NCBI GenBank assembly: GCA_964246985.1 | Contig: CAXTSE010000007.1 | Coordinates: forward strand, 62,001 to 126,000 | DNA length: 64,000 bases | Origin: CAXTSE01 sp964246985 | Lineage (GTDB): Bacteria > Actinomycetota > Actinomycetes > Actinomycetales > Microbacteriaceae | Direction of reading: 5' to 3' | Part shown: one piece after another, positions 23,911 through 32,430 of the stretch | How positions within the stretch are numbered: position 1 is the first letter of the stretch | Layout: each line of letters starts with the position of its first letter | Program-made: the position numbers and the translations under genes | The notes under the pieces: model-generated | Database searches by the model: none | The model's input: only the letters and a program-made list of their open reading frames with translations | What the model was told of the DNA's origin: nothing

Positions 23911-25257
23911 GTGTCCGATCAACCCGTCGCCCCGCCCCGCAGGCGCCGTTTCGTCGACCTCACCCCGCTCCGCCGCTCCCCCGCCTTCGCCCGACTGTGG
24001 GTCGGCAGCGCGATCGCCGGCATCGGCGCGCAGCTGACGATCGTGGCCGTGGGTCTGCAGATCTACGACATCACCCGCTCGACCCTCGCCGTCTCGCTCG
24101 TCGGCGGCATCGCCCTGGTGCCGATGATCGTGGCCGGGCTCTGGGGCGGCATGCTCGCCGACGCCTTCGACCGCCGCCGCGTGCTCATCATCAGCTCGAT
24201 CACCGCCTGGCTGGCGACGTTCGGGCTCATCGCCATGGCGTGGATCGACCTCTCGATCGAGGACGGCGGCGGCCGCGTCGAGGTCTGGCCCCTCTATCTG
24301 CTCACGACCGTGAACGCCGTGGCGAGCACGATCTCGCAGGCGACGAGGTCGGCGACCATCCCGCGCATCCTGCCGTCCGAGCTGGTGCCCGCGGCGAGCG
24401 CGCTCAACGGCATATCGTTCGGACTGCAGGTCGCCGTGGGCCCCGCCGTCGCCGGCATCCTCGTCGCCACCGTCGGGTTCGGCTGGACCTACGCCGTCGA
24501 CGCCCTGCTCTTCACGGCGGGCTTCGCGGGCATCCTCGCCCTGCCGCGGCTCCCTCCGCTCGGCGCCACGACGCGACCGGGGCTGCGCTCGCTGCGCGAG
24601 GGCCTGACCTTCCTGCGGCACGCCCCCAACATCCGCGCCGGCTTCCTCATCGACATCATCGCCATGTCGTTCGGGCGCCCCCACGTCATCTTCCCGGCGG
24701 TCGGCGCCCTCGTCATCGGCGGTGGACCGGTGACGGTCGGCATCCTGACGGCATCGATGGCCGTCGGCACCTTCCTGACCAGCCTCTTCAGCGGACCCGT
24801 CGGCCACGTGCGCAGGCACGGTCTGGCGATCGGGGTGAGCGTGATGATCTTCGGCGCGTTCAGCGCGGCGTTCGGTCTGGTCGTCCTGGTGATGCAGACC
24901 GGATCCTTCGGCCCCGTCGGCGAGGACATCACCGATGCCAACCTCCCGGCCCTCGCTCTCGCCTCCCTGTTCCTGCTCGGAACGGGCGCCTCCGACGAGG
25001 TGAGCGCGATCTTCCGCTCGACGATGCTGCTCACCGCGGCCCCCGATGACATGCGCGGCCGACTGCAGGGCGTGTTCGTCGTCGTGGTGACCGGCGGGCC
25101 CCGGATCGGCGACCTCTACATGGGCATCCTCGCCACGGCCGTGGCCCTCTGGTTCCCGCCGGTGCTCGGTGGGCTGGTCATCATCGGCGCCGTCGGGGTG
25201 ATCCTCCGCGTGCAGCGGGGATTCCGCCACTACGACGCGCTCGCCCCCACCTCCTGA
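23911..25257 (+). CDS. MFS exporter (DHA3/EntS-like)
   Basis: A 448-residue twelve-helix permease with a basic N-terminus (PPRRRRFVDLTPLRRSPAFARLW) and the DHA3-type loop WGGMLADAFDRRRVL between helices 2 and 3. This branch includes drug exporters and the enterobactin exporter EntS. The GTG start is preceded by GAAGG. It is divergent from the aldo/keto reductase gene. The substrate is unknown. Confidence 0.83.
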   Translation: MSDQPVAPPRRRRFVDLTPLRRSPAFARLWVGSAIAGIGAQLTIVAVGLQIYDITRSTLAVSLVGGIALVPMIVAGLWGGMLADAFDRRRVLIISSITAWLATFGLIAMAWIDLSIEDGGGRVEVWPLYLLTTVNAVASTISQATRSATIPRILPSELVPAASALNGISFGLQVAVGPAVAGILVATVGFGWTYAVDALLFTAGFAGILALPRLPPLGATTRPGLRSLREGLTFLRHAPNIRAGFLIDIIAMSFGRPHVIFPAVGALVIGGGPVTVGILTASMAVGTFLTSLFSGPVGHVRRHGLAIGVSVMIFGAFSAAFGLVVLVMQTGSFGPVGEDITDANLPALALASLFLLGTGASDEVSAIFRSTMLLTAAPDDMRGRLQGVFVVVVTGGPRIGDLYMGILATAVALWFPPVLGGLVIIGAVGVILRVQRGFRHYDALAPTS

Positions 25258-25319
25258 CCCGCGCCGCTCCGAAACAGCGGTGTGAGCATCCGCACGGCAC
25301 AGCGATCTAGAGTGTCCGC

Positions 25320-26885
25320 GTGATCGAGACGCCGACGAGCGAGACCCCCGCGTCGCGGGATCCCGCGCCTGGGGCTCCCCTGTCGCGCCGCCGCCGGTGG
25401 TCGCTGCCCGCTCTCGCGGGAGTCGCCTCGGTCGCGTTCGGGCTCGGCGTCGCCGAGATCGCGGCCGCGATCGTCGCCCCCACCGGCAGCCCGATCGTCG
25501 TCGTCGGGTCGCTGCTGATCGACCTCGCGCCATCATGGGCGAAGGAGACGGCGATCGCCCTGTTCGGCACCGGCGACAAGGCGGCCCTGCTGATCGGCAT
25601 CGGCATCGTCCTGCTGGTGCTCGCCGCAGCCATCGGCGTGCTCGAGTCGATCCGGCGCAGCGCCGGTCGCATCGTGATCGGACTCGCCACCGTCTTCGCG
25701 CTCATCGCGGCGATGACCCGGTCCGGAGCCGCGGTGCTCGACGCGGTGCCCGCCACCGTGGCCGGAGTCGGAGCGGCGATCGCGCTCGGGTTCCTGCTGC
25801 GGAAGGCTCCGCGGCACGACGCGACCCCGCGATCCCGCGAGCTCGATCGCCGCACCTTCCTGAGATGGAGCGGCGGCGCCACGGCCCTCGGAGCCCTGAC
25901 CGCCGTCGTCGGCTCCGCGCTGCAGGCCGGCGCCCGAGTCGTGACGAACGTGCGCGACAGCCTCGTGCTGCCCGCCCCCGCGACGACCGCTCCCCCGCTG
26001 CCGGCCGGCGCCGACCTCGGCATCGACGGCCTGTCGCCGATCATCACCCCCAACGCGGACTTCTATCGGATCGACACCGCGCTGCAGATCCCGCGCGTGA
26101 ACCCCCAGGAGTGGGAGCTGCGCATCACCGGGATGGTCGACGAGGAGGTCACCCTCACCTGGGCCGAGCTGATCGCTCTGCCGCTCGACGAGAGCGTGAC
26201 GACGCTCATGTGCGTCTCGAACGAGGTCGGCGGAGACCTGATCGGCACCGCGCGCTGGCTCGGCTACCCGATCCGCACCATCCTCGATCGGGCGAGGCCT
26301 CAGGCCGGTGCCGACATGGTGCTCTCGCGCAGCATCGACGGCTTCACCGCGGGCACCCCGCTGAGCGTGCTCCAGGACGAGGACCGCAACGCGATCTTCG
26401 CCGTCGGCATGAACGGCGAGCCGCTGCCCGAGGAGCACGGCTTCCCCGTGCGGATGGTGGTGCCGGGCCTCTACGGCTACGTCTCGGCGACGAAGTGGGT
26501 GGTGTCGCTGGAGGTCACGACCTACGAGCAGTCGAGCGCCTACTGGACCGACCGCGGCTGGGGCGAGAAGGGCCCGATCAAGACGGAGTCGCGCATCGAG
26601 GTCGCGCGCGACGGCGTGATCGCAGGCACCGCCTGGCACCAGCACCTCGGCATCGAGAAGGTCGAGGTGCGGGTCGACGACGGTGCCTGGGCCGACGCCG
26701 AGCTCTCGACGCCCATCTCGATCGACACCTGGGTGCAGTGGAAGCTCGACTGGAACCCGCGCCCCGGTCAGCACACCATCCAGGTGCGCGCCACGGACGC
26801 CGACGGGACGACGCAGACCCCGGATGTGGCTGACGTCCTCCCCGACGGAGCGACCGGCTGGCACACGGTGTCGGTCACGATCTAG
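25320..26885 (+). CDS. membrane-anchored molybdopterin oxidoreductase (sulfite oxidase family)
   Basis: A 521-residue protein with about four N-terminal hydrophobic helices (residues 25-160), then an RRTFLRWSGG stretch before a fifth hydrophobic segment. From about residue 235 the oxidoreductase molybdopterin-binding domain follows, with the Mo-ligand Cys in LMCVSNEVGGDLIG. A C-terminal Ig-like dimerisation domain ends the protein. It resembles actinobacterial sulfite oxidase-like enzymes. The RR pair before a hydrophobic stretch is internal, so Tat export is uncertain. The GTG start lies 6 nt after TAGAGT (25308-25313). Electron acceptor and substrate are not evident. Confidence 0.85.
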   Translation: MIETPTSETPASRDPAPGAPLSRRRRWSLPALAGVASVAFGLGVAEIAAAIVAPTGSPIVVVGSLLIDLAPSWAKETAIALFGTGDKAALLIGIGIVLLVLAAAIGVLESIRRSAGRIVIGLATVFALIAAMTRSGAAVLDAVPATVAGVGAAIALGFLLRKAPRHDATPRSRELDRRTFLRWSGGATALGALTAVVGSALQAGARVVTNVRDSLVLPAPATTAPPLPAGADLGIDGLSPIITPNADFYRIDTALQIPRVNPQEWELRITGMVDEEVTLTWAELIALPLDESVTTLMCVSNEVGGDLIGTARWLGYPIRTILDRARPQAGADMVLSRSIDGFTAGTPLSVLQDEDRNAIFAVGMNGEPLPEEHGFPVRMVVPGLYGYVSATKWVVSLEVTTYEQSSAYWTDRGWGEKGPIKTESRIEVARDGVIAGTAWHQHLGIEKVEVRVDDGAWADAELSTPISIDTWVQWKLDWNPRPGQHTIQVRATDADGTTQTPDVADVLPDGATGWHTVSVTI

Positions 26886-27569
26886 CGCGGATCTCCGATC
26901 ACTTCGGAGACGGTGCGGGCGCACTGTCTGGCGAATTCGGGGAAGGTCTCCCAGTAATACGGGATGCCGAAGAGAGCGGGGGCGAGAGCCCAGCCGCGAG
27001 CGCGGCTGACGGCGTCGGCGTCGTACCCGGATGCGCGGAGGAACGTGTCGCGCGCAGCGGCCACGGTCGACCATGCCGGCGCCAGGTCGGCTGCCGGGTC
27101 ACCGAGGCCCACCTCACCGAAATCGATCACGGCGGAGAGGCCTCCGTCCTCGACGAGCAGATTGCCGGCGTTCAGGTCGCCGTGGATCCACACCGGCGGC
27201 CCGGCGTGATCGGGCGCCTCGAGAGTCTCGCTCCATGCGACGGTCGCAGCTGACTGGTCGATTCGATCGCCGCAGTCCTCGATCGCCTGCCGCACCGCGG
27301 AGTCGAGCCGCCGGATCGGAACTCCGCGGCTGGTGCCCGACTTCAGCGGCCCCCCGGCTGTGTCGACCGCGTGCAGTTCCCGCACGAACCGGGCGAGGCC
27401 GAGTGCGAGCCGATCCGCATCCGCACTGAACGGTGTCGGCGGGCCGATGATCGGTGCCGAACTCCTCGACGGCACGCAGCGGGAGGGCCGACCACCGCGG
27501 ATGCTGCGTGTCGACGAGTCGGCGCGCGACGTGGATCGACGCATCGACGTCGTCGTCGTGCAACCTCAC
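26882..27569 (-). pseudogene. aminoglycoside phosphotransferase-family gene, N-lobe deleted
   Basis: The C-lobe of a choline/aminoglycoside kinase-like phosphotransferase is intact: WIHGDLNAGNLLVE (catalytic Asp and Asn), VIDFGEVGLGDPAADLAPAW (metal-binding Asp). The start codon region is also present (GTG at 27569: RLHDDDVDASIHVARRLVDT and WSALPLRAVEEFGT). The first and second parts are in different frames, and the N-lobe sequence that should lie between EEFGT and the ADADRLALGLARFV helix, about 70-80 residues with the ATP-binding Lys, is missing. An internal deletion with frame loss is the simplest reading. The remnant is probably inactive. The GTG lies next to the stop of the lysE-like gene. 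Confidence 0.75.
26892..26910. terminator. hairpin after the molybdo-oxidoreductase gene
   Basis: TCTCCGA (26892-26898) pairs perfectly with TCGGAGA (26904-26910) over a 5-nt loop, just past the TAG of the rightward gene and within the end of the convergent phosphotransferase remnant. Confidence 0.5.
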
Positions 27570-28211
27570 CTAGCTCTTCGCCCCCGTGACGGCGAGCGCA
27601 CCGCCCAGGCCGACCATCATGACGCCGCCCGCGGCACCCATGTTCGCGATGCGCTTCGGCGAGCGCGCCAGCCACGTACGCGCGGTGCCGGCGACGAGCG
27701 CCCAGGTGCTGTCCATGATCAGAGCGAGCCCGAAGAAGATCAGCCCGAGGACGGCGAGCTGCAGCGGGACCGCCCCGGCAGAGCGGTCGACGAACTGGGG
27801 GAGCACGGCCACGAAGAACGCGATCGTCTTCGGGTTCGTGATCCCGACGACGAAGCCCTCGCCGACCAGCCGCAGCACCGACTTCGGGGCCATCGCGCCC
27901 GCGAGGTACGACGCCGCGACGCGGTGGCGGTGGCGGATCGCCTGGATGCCGAGGAACACGAGGTAGGCGGCCCCGGCGAACTTGATGACCGTGAACACCA
28001 CCACCGATTCGGAGACGATGGCGCCGAGGCCGAGCGCCACCGCGGCGATGGCGGGCAGCATCCCGAGGGCGTTGCCGAGCACGCTGAGCAGGCCGCCGAC
28101 ACGGCCGAGCGCGATCGAGCGCCCGAGCACGAACAGCACGCTCGGCCCCGGCAGCACGATGAGCAGCACCGACGCCACGACGAAGGCGAGCAGGTTGGAG
28201 GCGGGGACCAT
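27570..28211 (-). CDS. LysE/RhtB-family exporter
   Basis: A 213-residue six-helix membrane protein. The family signature appears in VLLIVLPGPSVLFVLGRSIALGR (helix 1 and loop, split here around residue 16-38) and VGITNPKTIAFFVAVLPQFV. LysE/RhtB proteins export basic or neutral amino acids and related solutes; the substrate is not clear. TACGAT lies 6 nt before the ATG. Confidence 0.87.
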   Translation of the reverse strand: MVPASNLLAFVVASVLLIVLPGPSVLFVLGRSIALGRVGGLLSVLGNALGMLPAIAAVALGLGAIVSESVVVFTVIKFAGAAYLVFLGIQAIRHRHRVAASYLAGAMAPKSVLRLVGEGFVVGITNPKTIAFFVAVLPQFVDRSAGAVPLQLAVLGLIFFGLALIMDSTWALVAGTARTWLARSPKRIANMGAAGGVMMVGLGGALAVTGAKS

Positions 28212-28239
28212 GGCCCGATCGTACTGATCAGCCCACGCA

Positions 28240-28271
28240 GAAGGGCCCCGATCCGAGGATCGAGGCCCTTC
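28240..28271 (-). terminator. terminator of tRNA-Leu
   Basis: GAAGGGCC (28240-28247) pairs with GGCCCTTC (28264-28271), extended by CGATCC/GGATCG inside. It lies 10 bp beyond the 3' end of the leftward tRNA-Leu gene. Confidence 0.75.
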
Positions 28272-28281
28272 AGCACTGCTG

Positions 28282-28365
28282 TGCGCGAGGCGGGACTTGA
28301 ACCCGCACGCCCTTGCGAGCACTGGCACCTGAAGCCAGCGCGTCTGCCAATTCCGCCACTCGCGC
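28282..28365 (-). tRNA. tRNA-Leu (anticodon CAG)
   Basis: The 84-nt minus-strand sequence folds as a class II tRNA. The acceptor is GCGCGAG/CTCGCGC, the D-arm region has GGCGGAATTGGCAGA, the anticodon loop reads TTCAGGT, a long variable arm follows, and the T-arm has GGTTCAAGTCC. The CAG anticodon reads CUG. CCA is not encoded. Confidence 0.95.
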
Positions 28366-28519
28366 GTGCGACCGCCGGGGCGATCAACTCAGCGAGACTA
28401 CCACCATATTCACGCGGCCCAGCGCGGGTGCGCGGGGTGCTCTCGGGGATGCCGACTAGCATCGTCATGTTCCACGCGGGTCGAGAGGTCGACCCGTTCG
28501 CCGGCCGGAGAGGGGTCCC

Positions 28520-29242
28520 TTGGGGATTCTCGACAACTTCGAGAAGGGCTTGGAGCGTGTCGTCAACGGCGCGTTCGCCAAGACCTTCAAGAGCGGCCTG
28601 CAGCCCCTCGAGGTGACGGCGGCCCTGCGACGCGAGCTCGACACCCGCGCGGCGGTCGTCTCGCGCGACCGGATCCTGGTGCCCAACTCGTTCGTCGTGC
28701 GCCTGTCTCCCGTCGACCACGAGCGCATGACGGGTCTCGGCCCCGCTCTCATCGACGAGTTCACGCAGCTCGTGCAGTCGCATGCGACGGCACAGCACTA
28801 CTCGTTCGCCGGCGGCATCTCGATCAAGCTGGAGCGGGACGAGAGCATCAGCCAGGGCATCGTGCGGGTCGAGTCGGTCAACGTGAAGGGCGAGGTCGCC
28901 TGGACCCCGGTGCTCGACATCGGCGGCAAGCGCTACCCGCTCGTCAAGGGCCGCACCATCATCGGCCGCGGGTCGGATGCCGACATCACCCTCGACGACA
29001 CCGGCACCTCGCGCAAGCACATCGAGATCCTCTGGGACGGCAAGCGCGGCCAGGTGAGCGACCTCGGATCGACCAACGGGTCGAAGCTCAACGGCGTCGC
29101 GCTCAAGCAGGCGCCCCTTCCCCCCGACTCCGTCATCGAGCTCGGACGCACCCGCATCGTGTTCCGCGTGCTCGCCCAGGCGTCGAGCGTCGACCAGTTC
29201 TCCGACCTGCGGATGCAGCCCCGCCAGGAGGGACAGCGATGA
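28520..29242 (+). CDS. fhaA: FHA-domain protein FhaA
   Basis: A 240-residue protein. It begins at TTG (GILDNFEKGLERVVNGAFA), with GGAGAGGGG upstream. The N-terminal 120 residues are the FhaA-specific DUF3662 domain, and residues about 145-220 are an FHA domain with IIGRGSDADI, SRKHI and LGSTNG. FHA domains bind phosphothreonine. In mycobacteria FhaA links PknB signalling to the flippase MurJ and peptidoglycan synthesis. It is the first gene of the seven-gene kinase/elongation operon. A TAGCAT box lies at 28457-28462, 57 bp upstream. Confidence 0.9.
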   Translation: MGILDNFEKGLERVVNGAFAKTFKSGLQPLEVTAALRRELDTRAAVVSRDRILVPNSFVVRLSPVDHERMTGLGPALIDEFTQLVQSHATAQHYSFAGGISIKLERDESISQGIVRVESVNVKGEVAWTPVLDIGGKRYPLVKGRTIIGRGSDADITLDDTGTSRKHIEILWDGKRGQVSDLGSTNGSKLNGVALKQAPLPPDSVIELGRTRIVFRVLAQASSVDQFSDLRMQPRQEGQR

Positions 29243-29772
29243 GCGAGCTGACCCTGCTGCTCCTGCGGCTCGGCTTCCTCGTGCTGATCTGGGGGTTCGT
29301 CTTCGCCGTCGTGTACGCCCTCCGCTCCGACCTGTTCGGGCAGCGGGCCCGCAAGCTGCCCGACCAGCCCACGCTGGCGGGCGCGTTCCCCGCGGCGTCG
29401 GCCGCCGCATCCGCCGCCCCCGTCGCGGCCCCGATCACCGAGCCCACCGCGCACCGCGCACCGCCGCTCGCCGGCACGGGCACGCCCCGGCGCCTCGTCA
29501 TCACCTCCGGGCCCCGCGAGGGCATGGAGATCGACCTCCCGACCGAGCAGCTCACCATCGGTCGATCGAGTGATTCGGGTCTCGTGATCCGCGACGACTA
29601 CACGTCGACGCATCACGCGCGCCTCATGCTGTGGAACGACCAGTGGGTGATCCACGACCTAGACTCGACCAATGGCACCTTCCTCGACGGGTCGCGGGTG
29701 AGCCTCCCGACTCCGGTGCCCCAGGGCTCCACGGTCACGATCGGCACCACGAGCTTCGAGCTCCGGCGGTAG
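29239..29772 (+). CDS. fhaB: FHA-domain membrane protein FhaB (FipA)
   Basis: A 177-residue protein with one N-terminal transmembrane helix (residues 5-27), an Ala/Pro linker, and a C-terminal FHA domain (LTIGRSSDSGLVI, DDYTSTHHARL, LDSTNGTFLDG). It overlaps fhaA by 4 nt. The mycobacterial counterpart is phosphorylated by the PknA/PknB kinases and takes part in septum and wall growth control. Confidence 0.9.
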   Translation: MSELTLLLLRLGFLVLIWGFVFAVVYALRSDLFGQRARKLPDQPTLAGAFPAASAAASAAPVAAPITEPTAHRAPPLAGTGTPRRLVITSGPREGMEIDLPTEQLTIGRSSDSGLVIRDDYTSTHHARLMLWNDQWVIHDLDSTNGTFLDGSRVSLPTPVPQGSTVTIGTTSFELRR

Positions 29773-29776
29773 CCCC

Positions 29777-31027
29777 ATGGCAACGACCCCCTCGCCCACG
29801 AGCGCGGCCGTCTCGCACGTCGGGAAGATCCGCTCGAACAACCAGGACTCCGGCTACCTCGGCACCCACCTGTTCCTGGTGGCCGACGGGATGGGCGGGC
29901 ACGCCGGCGGCGACGTCGCCTCCGCGATCGCCGCCAAGCGCGTCGCCGAGGCGGACCGCGAGTACGCGACGGTCGAAGATGCCCAGGTCGCCCTGCAGTC
30001 CGCCCTGATCGCCGCCAACTCGCTGCTCGCCGAGACCGTGTTCGAGCACAGCGAGCTGACCGGGATGGGAACCACCGTCAGCGGCATCCTCCGGGTGGGG
30101 GACAGGTTCGCGTTCGCCCACATCGGCGACTCCCGCGTGTACCGCTTCCGCGGAGGCGAGCTCACGCAGATGAGCGCCGACCACACGTTCGTGCAGAGGC
30201 TCGTCGACTCGGGTCGCATCACCGCGGAGGAGGCGGCCGTCCACCCGCGCCGCTCGGTGCTCATGCGCGTGCTCGGCGACGTCGACGCCGCCCCCGAGAT
30301 CGACATCGACGCGTTCGACGCGCAACCCGGCGATCGATGGCTGCTCTGCTCGGACGGCCTGAGCAGCTATGTGACCGAGGAGAAGATCGCCGCGATCCTT
30401 GGCACGATACGCTCGGCGCAGGGAGCGGCGGACCGCCTCGTCAAGGAGAGCCTCGACCACGGCGCCCCCGACAACGTCACCGTGGTGCTCGCCGACGTCG
30501 ACGACAGCGAGAACCCGGTGGGCGCGGGTCCGCTCTTCGTCGGCTCGGCGGCCGCACCCCTCAGCTTCGAGAACGACACCTCTCGGCGCCCGATCCGCCT
30601 GCCCACGCTGCTGCTCCATCCGCTGAAGGCCACGGTCACCGACGACTCGCACTTCGAGCCCGAGCGCGAGGGGTACCTCGAGGAGCTCATCGAGGAGGAT
30701 CGCCGCCGAGCCAGCCGCCGCCGCGTCGTCTGGCTCGTCGCCACCTCGGTCGTCATCCTCGCGATCGCGGGGGCGCTGTTCGGCGCCTACCAGTGGACGC
30801 AGTCGCACTACTTCGTCGGGGCCAGCGACGGCAACGTGGCCATCTACCAGGGCGTGCAGCAGAACATCGGGCCGATCAGCCTGTCGAGCGTGTTCCAGTC
30901 GACGCACATCTCGCTCGACGACCTGCCGCAGTACCAGCAGGACACGGTGACCGCGACGATCAACGCCGACAGCCTCCGCGACGCGCAGGACATCGTCAAC
31001 CGCCTCGACGAGCTGGCGGGCGGCTGA
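29777..31027 (+). CDS. pstP: PP2C-family Ser/Thr phosphatase PstP
   Basis: A 416-residue phosphatase. The catalytic PP2C domain (residues 10-240) has metal-binding Asp residues in RSNNQD, VADGMGGHAGGD, GDSR and APDNVTVV. A transmembrane helix is near residues 318-340, with a short extracytoplasmic tail. It removes phosphate from the kinases of the same operon and from their targets. Confidence 0.92.
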   Translation: MATTPSPTSAAVSHVGKIRSNNQDSGYLGTHLFLVADGMGGHAGGDVASAIAAKRVAEADREYATVEDAQVALQSALIAANSLLAETVFEHSELTGMGTTVSGILRVGDRFAFAHIGDSRVYRFRGGELTQMSADHTFVQRLVDSGRITAEEAAVHPRRSVLMRVLGDVDAAPEIDIDAFDAQPGDRWLLCSDGLSSYVTEEKIAAILGTIRSAQGAADRLVKESLDHGAPDNVTVVLADVDDSENPVGAGPLFVGSAAAPLSFENDTSRRPIRLPTLLLHPLKATVTDDSHFEPEREGYLEELIEEDRRRASRRRVVWLVATSVVILAIAGALFGAYQWTQSHYFVGASDGNVAIYQGVQQNIGPISLSSVFQSTHISLDDLPQYQQDTVTATINADSLRDAQDIVNRLDELAGG

Positions 31028-32430
31028 TGTCGTCGGCGGCCGTAGGCACGCCGATCGAGGCCAGCCCCCGTGACCCGTTCACGGGCAGCATCCGCATCAG
31101 GCTGCGCACGCCGGCTCGCCGACGCAACATCGAGCTGGTGCTGCTGCTCGCGGCCCTGGGGATCGATGCCATCGCCATGGTCCTCGTGCAGCTCGGCGCG
31201 CTCGGCCGCGTCGGGGGCACGCTGCTGGCTCTCGGCGGCGCGCTCGCCCTGCTGCTGATCCTGTTCCACGTGACTCTGCGGGTGGTGGCGCCCGACGCCG
31301 ACCCGTTCCTCCTCCCGATCGCAACGGTGCTGAACGGTCTCGGGATCGCCGAGATCACGCGGCTCGACATCGCCGAGGGCTTCAACGGCTGGGACGCGGC
31401 CGGCATCCGTCAGATCGTCTGGACGGCCCTGGCCCTGATCGCGGCGCTCGTCGTGATCATCGGCATTCGCAACCACCGCGTGCTGCAGCGGTTCCGCTAC
31501 GTCGCCGTCTTCACGGCGTTCCTGCTGCTCATCCTGCCCGTGGTTCCGGGGCTCTCGGATCCGAAGTTCGGCGCGTACATCTGGATCCGCCTCGGCCCGC
31601 TGTCGTTCCAACCCGGTGAGATCGCCAAGATCCTGCTCGCCGTCTTCTTCGCCGGGTACCTCGTGCAGGCCCGCGACTCGCTGTCTCTGGTGGGCCGCAC
31701 CATCCTCGGCATGCGGTTCCCCCGCGCGCGCGACCTCGGGCCCATCCTCGTGATCTGGCTGCTCGCGATGGGCGTGCTCGTGCTGCAGCGCGACCTCGGC
31801 ACGTCGCTGCTCTACTTCGGTCTCTTCCTGGTCATGATCTACGTCGCCACCGGTCGGCTCAGCTGGGTGCTGCTCGGCCTCACGCTGTTCATCGGGGGAG
31901 CGCTGGCGGCGAGCCAGTTCCTCGGCTACGTGAGCGCGCGCTTCACCGGGTGGCTCGACGCGTTCAACCCGAAGTACTCCGACGACGAGACCTACCAGCT
32001 GGTGCAGGGCATCTTCGGTCTGGCCGACGGCGGGCTCGTGGGAACCGGCCTCGGGCAGGGGCGGCCCGACATCGTGCCGCTCGCCGAGAGCGACTTCATC
32101 ATCGCGAGCCTCGGCGAGGAGCTCGGCCTCATCGGGCTGTTCGCGATCCTCGCGCTCTATCTGCTCTTCGTGTCCCGCGGCTTCCGCATCGGCTTCACCG
32201 GCCAGGACGACTTCGGCCGCCTCCTCGGGGTCGGCCTGTCGTTCGTCGTGGCGCTGCAGGTCTTCGTCGTGATCGGCGGCGTGACGCGCGTCATCCCCCT
32301 GACCGGCCTTACGACCCCGTTCCTCGCAGCGGGCGGCTCGTCCCTGGTCGCCAACTGGATCATCGTCGCCCTCCTGCTGCGGCTCTCGGACTCGGTGCGC
32401 AATCAGCCCCGATTGGTGGTGGACGCATGA
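31027..32430 (+). CDS. rodA: SEDS peptidoglycan polymerase (RodA)
   Basis: A 467-residue SEDS-family glycosyltransferase with about twelve helices and the conserved FQPGEIAKI, QRDLGTSLL, and GIFGLADGG...GTGLGQG loops. The last loop ends in GGSSLVANW. It polymerises lipid II together with the class B PBP next to it. The ATG overlaps the pstP stop by one base. The long N-terminal extension (about 35 residues) is polar. Confidence 0.9.
   Translation: MSSAAVGTPIEASPRDPFTGSIRIRLRTPARRRNIELVLLLAALGIDAIAMVLVQLGALGRVGGTLLALGGALALLLILFHVTLRVVAPDADPFLLPIATVLNGLGIAEITRLDIAEGFNGWDAAGIRQIVWTALALIAALVVIIGIRNHRVLQRFRYVAVFTAFLLLILPVVPGLSDPKFGAYIWIRLGPLSFQPGEIAKILLAVFFAGYLVQARDSLSLVGRTILGMRFPRARDLGPILVIWLLAMGVLVLQRDLGTSLLYFGLFLVMIYVATGRLSWVLLGLTLFIGGALAASQFLGYVSARFTGWLDAFNPKYSDDETYQLVQGIFGLADGGLVGTGLGQGRPDIVPLAESDFIIASLGEELGLIGLFAILALYLLFVSRGFRIGFTGQDDFGRLLGVGLSFVVALQVFVVIGGVTRVIPLTGLTTPFLAAGGSSLVANWIIVALLLRLSDSVRNQPRLVVDA

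Noticed and set aside
28457..28462. TAGCAT as a leaderless start for an extra small gene (ATG at 28467)
   Set aside because: The frame from that ATG is short, without family features, and is followed by fhaA in another frame with a better ribosome-binding site.
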